Of a DNA stretch of 54,692 bases, positions 48,812 to 54,692 are shown piece by piece. Position 1 is the stretch's first letter. Each line of letters starts with the position of its first letter. A program made the position numbers and the translations under genes. Source of the DNA: an uncultured Spirochaetota bacterium (GTDB taxonomy: Bacteria > Spirochaetota > Spirochaetia > Treponematales > UBA12059); NCBI GenBank assembly GCA_937873275.1, contig CALMRC010000084.1, positions 1 through 54,692 on the forward strand, written 5' to 3'. The notes below the pieces were generated by a model, which was given only the letters and a program-made list of their open reading frames with translations, was not told the origin of the DNA and made no database searches.

Positions 48812-51020
48812 GCTCGTCCTCCTGGGAATGCAGGTAGTCGCACTGGGGATTGATGCAGGCCTTGTAGGGACCCCGCTTCTTGTCGTACCGCTCCACCAGG
48901 AACTGTCCGCACTTGGGGCAGTTCGTGTGGGTGGGCTTGTAGTAGGTCAGGAAGTCGCATTCCGGGTACCGGGTGCAGCCGTAGAACTCCCGGCCCCGGC
49001 CCCCCGCCTTCCGCCGGGCCACGATCTCGCCCCCGCAGCCCGGGCGGGGACACTTGGCCAGGGGGATGGACCGGGTGTTCCGGCACTCGGGGAAGCCCGT
49101 GCAGGCCAGGAAGAACCCGAAGCGCCCGAGCTTCTTGACCATGGGCTTGCCGCACTTCTCGCAGACGATGTCCCTGGCCTCGTCCAGGCGCCCCCGCAGG
49201 GACTCCAGGCTCTCCATGAGCTCGTCCACCCGCTTCTTGAAGGGGCCGTAGAAGTCGCGGATGGCGCCCACCCAGTCCCGGCGCTCGTCCTCCACGTGGT
49301 CCAGCATCTCCTCCATGCCCGCGGTGAATCCCACGTCCACGACGGTCGGGAAGGAATCCACCAGGATCTCGTTGATCATCCGGCCCAGGGTGGTGGGCGC
49401 CAGCTGCCGGTTCTCCCGGGTGACGTAGTACCGCTCCAGGAGGACCGAGATGATGGGGGCGTAGGTGGACGGCCGACCGATCCCCTTCTCCTCCAGGATC
49501 CGGATGATGGAGGCGTCCGTGAAACGGGAAGGCCCCTGGGTGAAATGCTGGGACCGCTCGAGGGCCTCCACCTTGAGGACCTCGCCGATCGCCATGTCCG
49601 GAAGGAGGGTTTCCTTGTCCTCCTTGGTGGTCGAGATCTTGAGGACCTTGTAGAAGCCCTTCTCCACGACCCGGGAGGCGTTCACCCGGAAGATGCCCTG
49701 TCCGGCGCCGATGTCCAGGGCGAGGGACCGTACCTTCGCGTTGGTCATCTGGCAGGACACGAAGCGCTCCCAGATCAGGGTGTACAGCCGGAGCTGGTCC
49801 TTGGTCAGGTGGTCCTTCACGGAATCCGGGGTGTACTCCACCGTGGTCGGGCGGATCGCCTCGTGGGCGTCCTGGGCCTTCGTGTCCGTCTTGTAGACGA
49901 TCGGCTCCGCCGGGAGCTCCGCGGGGAAGTGCTGGCCGATGTAGCGCCGGGCGTCGTCCAGGGCGGTCTGGGAGAGGCGCACGGAATCGGTGCGCATGTA
50001 GGTGATCAGGCCGATGCGGGTGGATCCGATATTGACGCCCTCGTAGAGCTGCTGGGCGATCTGCATGGTCTTCTTGCTGGTGAATCCCAGGCGGTTGGCC
50101 GCGGTCTGCTGGAGCTTGGAGGTCGTGAAGGGCGGCTTGGGCCGGAGGGTCTTGTCGGTCTCCCGGATGTCCCGGACCGAGGCCTCCGCGTCCCGGAGGG
50201 TTTCCTCGATCTCCCGCACCGCGGCCTCGTCCTTGAGCTCGGGCTTCTCGCCCTTCCACTGGACGAGCTCCCCCGTGAAGACGTGGCGGCCCTTGCGGAA
50301 CGTCGCCTCCAGGGTCCAGAACTCCTCGGGAAGGAAGGACTCCACCTCCGACTCGCGCTCGCAGATGAGACGGAGGGCAACGGACTGGACCCGGCCCGCG
50401 GAAAGGCCGTTCTTCACCTTCTTCCACAGGAGGGGGGACAGGTGGTAGCCCACCAGGCGGTCCAGGACGCGGCGAGCCTTCTGGGCGTTCACCCGGGACA
50501 GGTCGATCTCCCGGGGATGGCCCACGGCCTCCCGGATGGCCGGGGGAGTGATCTCGTTGAATTCGATCCTGCGGATCGCCAGCTCCGGGTCCTTGGCCAG
50601 GAGGGCGTTCCGGATGTGGAAGGAGATGGCCTCCCCCTCCCGGTCCGGGTCCGATGCCAGAAGGACGGTCCGGTTCTTCTTGGCCGCCTTCTGGAGTTCC
50701 TTGAGGAGTTTGGCCTTGCCCCGGATGGTCAAGTACTCGGGTTCGAAGTCGCGGCTCACGTCGATTCCAAGCCGGGACTTGGGCAGGTCGATCAGGTGGC
50801 CCATGGAGGCGAGGACCGTGTAGCTGCCGCCCAGGTACTTCTCGATCGTCTTGGCCTTGGCCGGGGACTCCACGATGACCAGGGTTCCGCTCCGCTTCTT
50901 CGCGGCCTTGGACTTGGCCGCCGCCTTCTTCCTGGGCGCGGTCTTGGCCTTGGCTCCCGCCCGTTCCGCGGCGGAGACCGCCGTCGAGGTCGTTTCCGTA
51001 TTCGCCATGTCGCTCACCAT
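48795..51020 (-). CDS. topA: DNA topoisomerase I
   Basis: TopA relaxes negative supercoils. The 741-residue product starts with about 35 residues rich in Lys and Ala (AKAKTAPRKKAAAKSKAAKK), then the TOPRIM domain (LVIVESPAKAKTIEKYLG and SDPDREGEAI). The catalytic tyrosine is in LITYMRTDSVRLS. Three C-terminal zinc-ribbon modules follow near 590-735 (CEKCGKPMVKKLGRFG, CPRPGCGG, CPKCGQFLVERYDKKRGPYK). ATG 51020 has GGAG 5 bp upstream; ATG 51008 is the alternative. The start overlaps the dprA stop. Confidence 0.97.
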   Translation of the reverse strand: MVSDMANTETTSTAVSAAERAGAKAKTAPRKKAAAKSKAAKKRSGTLVIVESPAKAKTIEKYLGGSYTVLASMGHLIDLPKSRLGIDVSRDFEPEYLTIRGKAKLLKELQKAAKKNRTVLLASDPDREGEAISFHIRNALLAKDPELAIRRIEFNEITPPAIREAVGHPREIDLSRVNAQKARRVLDRLVGYHLSPLLWKKVKNGLSAGRVQSVALRLICERESEVESFLPEEFWTLEATFRKGRHVFTGELVQWKGEKPELKDEAAVREIEETLRDAEASVRDIRETDKTLRPKPPFTTSKLQQTAANRLGFTSKKTMQIAQQLYEGVNIGSTRIGLITYMRTDSVRLSQTALDDARRYIGQHFPAELPAEPIVYKTDTKAQDAHEAIRPTTVEYTPDSVKDHLTKDQLRLYTLIWERFVSCQMTNAKVRSLALDIGAGQGIFRVNASRVVEKGFYKVLKISTTKEDKETLLPDMAIGEVLKVEALERSQHFTQGPSRFTDASIIRILEEKGIGRPSTYAPIISVLLERYYVTRENRQLAPTTLGRMINEILVDSFPTVVDVGFTAGMEEMLDHVEDERRDWVGAIRDFYGPFKKRVDELMESLESLRGRLDEARDIVCEKCGKPMVKKLGRFGFFLACTGFPECRNTRSIPLAKCPRPGCGGEIVARRKAGGRGREFYGCTRYPECDFLTYYKPTHTNCPKCGQFLVERYDKKRGPYKACINPQCDYLHSQEDEHAPED

Positions 51021-51997
51021 CCTCGCTCCGTCGTCTCCGCGAACAGGCTTCCGTCCGCCGCGGCGTATCTTCTCTCGGGGTCCTTCCCCCATTCCTCGGC
51101 CAGGTCCGCGAGCCCCGCCACCGCCGGCGCCCCTTCCGCGTGGAGCCGCGCGCAGCCCTCGGACCGGGGTCCCTCCAGACAGGCCTGCGCCACCAGCACG
51201 TCCCTCCCCTCCTCCAGGGCGAAGTCCGCGGTGATGAGGGCGCCGGATTCCCGGGGCGCCTCCACGACCAGGACCGCCCGGCAGAGCCCCGCCAGGATTC
51301 GGTTGCGCTCCGGGAAATGGTACCGCAGGGGTTCCGTGCCCGGGGGATACTCCGACAGGAGGCCTCCCCCGTTCTTCACCATCCGGACGGCCAATTCGCG
51401 GTTCCGGGGCGGGTAGACGGAATCGATCCCGCAGCCCAGGACCGCCCAGGTCCGGCCCCCGGCGTCCAGGGCGCCCCGATGGCAGGCCGCGTCGATCCCC
51501 CGGGCCAGCCCGGACAGGACCGGGATCCCGTACCCCGCGGCCTCGGACGCCAGGCGTCCGGCTTCCGCCAGGCCCCGGCCCGTGGGATAGCGGGTTCCCA
51601 CCATCCCAAGGAGGGGCTGCTCCGGATCCGGCAGGGAACCGCGGTAGTACACCAGGAAGGGGGGCCGGGAGTTTTCCCGGAGGACCGGGGGGTAGTCCGG
51701 ATCCCCGAAGGCGCGGAACCCCGCGCCGGCGGCGTCCAGCCATTCCAGGTCCCGTTCCGCCCGAGACTCCCAGGTCTCGGGAGTCCAGGACAGGGAGCCC
51801 TCCCCGCCGGCACCGCGGGGGCGGGAACGGGGTCCCAGCCGCCGTCCCAGGATTCGCTCGAGCCGTTCCGGGGAAAGTACTGACAGCCCCGCCTCGGGGT
51901 CAAGGACGGAATCCAGCCGTATCTTGTCCCGGGCCCGGAGGAAGGGCACGCGGTCCAGGGCGAGGCGGAACCGCCTACGGTCTCGGTTTTCCTTCAT
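51014..51997 (-). CDS. dprA: DNA processing protein DprA (Smf)
   Basis: DprA loads RecA on incoming single-stranded DNA in transformation; many non-competent bacteria also keep it. The 327-residue product has a SAM-like N-terminal part (about 10-85) and the Rossmann core. The core includes GMVGTRYPTGRGLAEAGRLA near 135, SGLARGIDAACHRGALDAGG near 165, VLGCGIDSVYPPRNREL near 190, and the FPERNRILAGLC and VVEAPRESGALITADFALEE segments. The winged-helix C-terminal domain seems absent or reduced. ATG 51997 overlaps the lipoprotein gene by 23 bp. Confidence 0.95.
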   Translation of the reverse strand: MKENRDRRRFRLALDRVPFLRARDKIRLDSVLDPEAGLSVLSPERLERILGRRLGPRSRPRGAGGEGSLSWTPETWESRAERDLEWLDAAGAGFRAFGDPDYPPVLRENSRPPFLVYYRGSLPDPEQPLLGMVGTRYPTGRGLAEAGRLASEAAGYGIPVLSGLARGIDAACHRGALDAGGRTWAVLGCGIDSVYPPRNRELAVRMVKNGGGLLSEYPPGTEPLRYHFPERNRILAGLCRAVLVVEAPRESGALITADFALEEGRDVLVAQACLEGPRSEGCARLHAEGAPAVAGLADLAEEWGKDPERRYAAADGSLFAETTERGW

Positions 51998-52718
51998 ACA
52001 GCAGGTCCAGCACGATCTTCTTGTTCTCCTCCGCCTGGTTCCGTTTTTCCTCCACCTTGGTGGTGGCCAGGATGGAATCGTAGAGGTTCGCGGCGTCCTC
52101 CAGGCGGCCCTCGGTATAGCGCACCCGTGCCAGAAGGAACATAGCGTCCACGTTCCGGGTCTCGATCGACAGCAGGCGGGTCAGGTAGGGACCCGCGTCC
52201 TCGGGCCGGTCCATGTCGAAGACGTAGAGCACCGCGAGGGCGTACAGGGCGCGGCCGTACCGGGGATTGAACTCCAGGGCCCGGAGGTAGGCCGCCTCCG
52301 CGGAGGCCAGCCGTTCCGCCCGTAGGGCCTGGGTGGCGAGCCCGCCCACGGAATCGATCTTGGCCTGGTAGGAAAGCCCCAGGCCGATCGTGTAGTAGAG
52401 GCCCGTGTTGTCCGGGAAGTACCGCAGTGCCTCCTTGGCCGCCTCGTACGCCTCGATGTACATCTTCCGTTCCATGTACCGGACCGAGAGGAGCCGCCAG
52501 TACGTCCCGACGCGTTCGGTGGCCTCGATCGTCCGGTCCGCCTCCCGGGAGTACTCCGCGATCCCCTTCTTGAGGTCCTCGATCGTGGAAGGCGGAGCTC
52601 CCTTGGTGCTCCTCTCCTCCAGGTCGAATATCTTCTTGAGGTCCAAGTCTCCGCCGCAGGACGAGAGGAGGACGGGGACGGCCAGGAGCAGGACGACGGC
52701 CACGTTGGTTCTTTTCAT
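51975..52718 (-). CDS. TPR-repeat lipoprotein, unknown function
   Basis: The 247-residue product has a lipoprotein signal (MKRTNVAVVLLLAVPVLLSS then C, residue 21), so it should be lipid-anchored in the periplasm or outer membrane. The mature part is helical and TPR-like. Repeats are visible in YWRLLSVRYMERKMYIEAYE, LASAEAAYLRALEFNPRYGR, ALYALAVLYVFDMDRPEDAG and LEDAANLYDSILATTKVEEK. No catalytic domain is seen. It overlaps dprA by 23 bp and follows xerD. A role in cell envelope assembly or division is possible from the ftsZ neighbourhood, but not shown. Confidence 0.85.
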   Translation of the reverse strand: MKRTNVAVVLLLAVPVLLSSCGGDLDLKKIFDLEERSTKGAPPSTIEDLKKGIAEYSREADRTIEATERVGTYWRLLSVRYMERKMYIEAYEAAKEALRYFPDNTGLYYTIGLGLSYQAKIDSVGGLATQALRAERLASAEAAYLRALEFNPRYGRALYALAVLYVFDMDRPEDAGPYLTRLLSIETRNVDAMFLLARVRYTEGRLEDAANLYDSILATTKVEEKRNQAEENKKIVLDLLYEGKPRP

Positions 52719-52789
52719 CAGCTCTCTCCTCCCTTCCTACGTCCGTTCCGGTCCGGGGCGCTTGCGTCGGGCCGACTTGGACCACCGGT

Positions 52790-53668
52790 TCAGCGTCTCG
52801 GAAAATACTCCCGGTGAAGATCCCCCAGGGCTTCCGGATCCACGTGGGTGTAGATCTGGGTCGTGGCGATGTCCGAATGCCCCAGGAGCTCCTGCACCGT
52901 CCTCAGGTCCGCCCCCCCGGCCAGGAGGTGGGTGGCGAAGGAGTGGCGCAGGGTATGCACCTTGCCTTCGACCCCGGACAGGTCGCGGGCCTGGGAAAAC
53001 CGCTTCCACACCCCCTTGCGGGAGATGCCCTTGCCTAGATGGTTCAGGAAGACCCGGTCGCTCCTGCGACCCTTCGCCAGGGCGGGCCGGGCCGTGTCGA
53101 GGTAGAGGGCCAGCCACCGGGCGGCGTTCTCCCCGAAGGGCACGATTCGTTCCTTGCGCCGCTTGCCGGTTACCCGGATCATCCGTTCCTTCAGGAATAG
53201 GGAATCGAAGGTCAGGCCCGCGGCCTCGCTGATCCGAAGCCCGCAGGAATAGATCAGCTCGAAGAGGGCCCGGTCCCGGACTCCCCCCGGATCGGACACG
53301 TCGATGCTGGCCAGGAGCCGCTCGATCTGTTCCAGGGCCAGGACGTCCGGCAGGGCCCGTTCCAGCCGGGGAGTCTCGATGAGCTCCGAAGGGTCGTCCG
53401 CCCGCAGGTTCTCCAGCCGGAGGAACCGGAACAGGGACCGGACGCTGGAAACGACCCGGGCCATCGTCGTGGAGGACAGGCCCGCGCTCCGGCGCTCCAC
53501 CAGGTACTCCAGGAGCTCCCGGGGGCTTACCGACGACAGTCCGGTCCCCCGTTCCGCAAGACGCTGGGCCAGGCTCCGGGCTTCCCGGAGGTAGACCTCC
53601 GCCGTCAGGGGGCTTCGCCGTCGGGCCGTCAGGAGGTAGGCCCGATACCGCTCGAGGAGGTCGTCCAC
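52790..53668 (-). CDS. xerD: Tyrosine recombinase, XerD-like
   Basis: This is the second Xer recombinase of the window, next to ftsZ. The 292-residue product has the N-terminal SAM-like domain (about 1-100). The catalytic set is Arg in [11 protein letters not shown], Lys in [32 protein letters not shown] and Tyr in IYTHVD. The start is GTG 53668, with GAGG about 9 bp upstream, 4 bp after the ftsZ stop. XerC and XerD assignments between the two copies are provisional, based on neighbourhood. Confidence 0.92.
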   Translation of the reverse strand: MDDLLERYRAYLLTARRRSPLTAEVYLREARSLAQRLAERGTGLSSVSPRELLEYLVERRSAGLSSTTMARVVSSVRSLFRFLRLENLRADDPSELIETPRLERALPDVLALEQIERLLASIDVSDPGGVRDRALFELIYSCGLRISEAAGLTFDSLFLKERMIRVTGKRRKERIVPFGENAARWLALYLDTARPALAKGRRSDRVFLNHLGKGISRKGVWKRFSQARDLSGVEGKVHTLRHSFATHLLAGGADLRTVQELLGHSDIATTQIYTHVDPEALGDLHREYFPRR

Positions 53669-53672
53669 GCGG

Positions 53673-54692
53673 CTAGGCCTCGTTCCTGTCGGACTGGTAC
53701 CTCCGGTCCCGGAGGACCGTGGGAATGTCGAGTTCGTCCGTCGGATCGTTGCGCCCCAGGAGGTACTGCTTCTTCTGTGCCGGGGCTTCGGTGATGCGCT
53801 TCCACTCGTCCGGGGTCAGGTAGTCCTCCGCTCCCCGCCGGGATTCCTGGCGGATCGGGGCGTCCGGCTTGAGGGACCGCTGGAACCCCGTGGCGATCAC
53901 GGTCACCCGGACCTCGTCCCCCAGGGAATCGTCGTGGACCACGCCCGGGATGATGAGGGCGTCGGGGTCCGCGTTCTCGGAGATGATGTTCACGATCTCC
54001 TGGAACTCCGTCAGGGAGAGGTCCTCCCCTCCGGACACGTTGATAAGGATGCTCCGGGCCCCGTCGATCCTCGCGTCCTCCAGCAAGGGATTGGAGATGG
54101 CCTTTTCCGCGGCCTCCACGGCCCGGTTGTCCCCGGAGGCGGTGCCGATCCCCATGATCGCGTCGCCCTTGCCCTCCATCACGGTGCGGACGTCCGCGAA
54201 GTCGATGTTGATCTCCCCCGCGATGGTGATGAGGTCCGAGATGCCCTGGACCCCCTGGCGAAGGACGTCGTCCGCGAAGCGGAAGGCGTCCAGGATCGGC
54301 GTGCGGCGCTCCACCACCTTGAGCAGGTGCTGGTTGGGGATGACGATGAGGGTGTCCACCGCCTGGCGGAGCTTCTCGATCCCCTCCTCCGCGATCCGGG
54401 CCTTCACGCGCCCCTCGAAGTCGAAGGGTCGGGTGACGACCCCCACGGTGAGGGCCCCGGAGTCCCGGGCGATCTGGGCGATGACCGGGGCGGATCCCGT
54501 TCCCGTGCCGCCTCCCATGCCCGCGGTCACGAAGACCATGTCGGCGCCCTTCACGGCCTGTGCGATGGCTTCCCGGTCCTCCAGGGCCGCCTTTTCCCCC
54601 ACTTCCGGCTTGCCCCCGGCACCCAGCCCGTGGGTGACCTTGGTTCCCAGTCCCAGGCGCACGGGGGCCCGGGAATTGTTCAAGGCCTGAAG
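53673..54692 (-). CDS. ftsZ: Cell division protein FtsZ, C-terminal 339 residues (partial at right edge)
   Basis: FtsZ is the tubulin-like GTPase of the division ring. The frame is open to the right edge, so the N-terminus with the first nucleotide loops is missing. Visible are [20 protein letters not shown], the G-box [30 protein letters not shown], the T7 loop ([19 protein letters not shown]) and the C-terminal linker. The tail ends [20 protein letters not shown], the conserved peptide that binds FtsA and other partners. It heads the minus-strand block. A TTG at 54683 is internal and not the start. Confidence 0.97.
   Translation of the reverse strand, partial: LQALNNSRAPVRLGLGTKVTHGLGAGGKPEVGEKAALEDREAIAQAVKGADMVFVTAGMGGGTGTGSAPVIAQIARDSGALTVGVVTRPFDFEGRVKARIAEEGIEKLRQAVDTLIVIPNQHLLKVVERRTPILDAFRFADDVLRQGVQGISDLITIAGEINIDFADVRTVMEGKGDAIMGIGTASGDNRAVEAAEKAISNPLLEDARIDGARSILINVSGGEDLSLTEFQEIVNIISENADPDALIIPGVVHDDSLGDEVRVTVIATGFQRSLKPDAPIRQESRRGAEDYLTPDEWKRITEAPAQKKQYLLGRNDPTDELDIPTVLRDRRYQSDRNEA

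Noticed and set aside
48810-51416. Long plus-strand open frame (868 codons) opposite topA
   Set aside because: It is antisense to topA and dprA, has no ribosome site or family similarity, and such frames are expected in GC-rich DNA.

Overview
This window is a stretch of GC-rich chromosome from a spirochaete. Gene content and order support that assignment. The periplasmic-flagellum genes include flbB, a fused CheC/FliN-type fliY and flbD-motA-motB. The hook protein FlgE carries the lysine and cysteine used for spirochaetal lysinoalanine cross-linking. The flagellar genes follow on from ftsZ, dprA, topA and hslVU, as in Treponema and Borrelia. The high GC argues against Borrelia and the low-GC host-associated treponemes; I do not name a genus.

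Layout. Positions 1-780 hold the end of rho and rpmE, closed by a bidirectional terminator. Positions 801-7752 are housekeeping genes on both strands: rdgB, a sigma-like protein, nrnA, a secreted small protein, nth, a RecQ helicase, and a PilZ protein with a tiny membrane partner. Positions 7896-14954 form a tightly overlapping plus-strand operon, pgi-murG-cvpA-holB, ending in a histidine kinase and a sigma-54-dependent response regulator that resemble the spirochaetal Hk2/Rrp2 or AtoS/AtoC pair. Positions 14997-21728 are a minus-strand operon led by a two-helix membrane protein and the sigma factor FliA. It continues through FapA and two conserved unknowns to a non-canonical Hsp70 and a J-domain/HEAT-repeat protein. 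A good sigma-70 promoter (21793-21822) precedes it.

Positions 21862-54692 are one minus-strand block of more than 32 kb, running ftsZ-xerD-lipoprotein-dprA-topA-xerC-hslV-hslU-flgB-flgC-fliE-fliF-fliG-fliH-fliI-fliJ-flbB-fliK-flgD-flgE-flbD-motA-motB-fliL-fliM-fliY-fliO-fliP-fliQ-fliR-flhB-flhA-flhF-flhG. It encodes most of the basal body, rod start, hook, stator, switch and export apparatus. Many junctions are 4-bp stop/start overlaps, so translation is probably coupled.

The least expected feature is a three-copy repeat family in this block, at hslU/flgB, fliE/fliF and flgE/flbD. Each copy is 126-127 bp: four degenerate heptamers (GTGGACG-like), a 70-71-nt core, then four heptamers in inverted orientation. 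In every copy the stop codon of the upstream gene lies in, or as a degenerate fifth heptamer directly beside, the outermost heptamer. One copy forms the whole flbD leader and another may supply the -35 region of a flgB promoter. Other points of interest are a CTG start for fliO, a probably leaderless nth mRNA, and strong dyads in the fliY/fliO and motB/fliL gaps.
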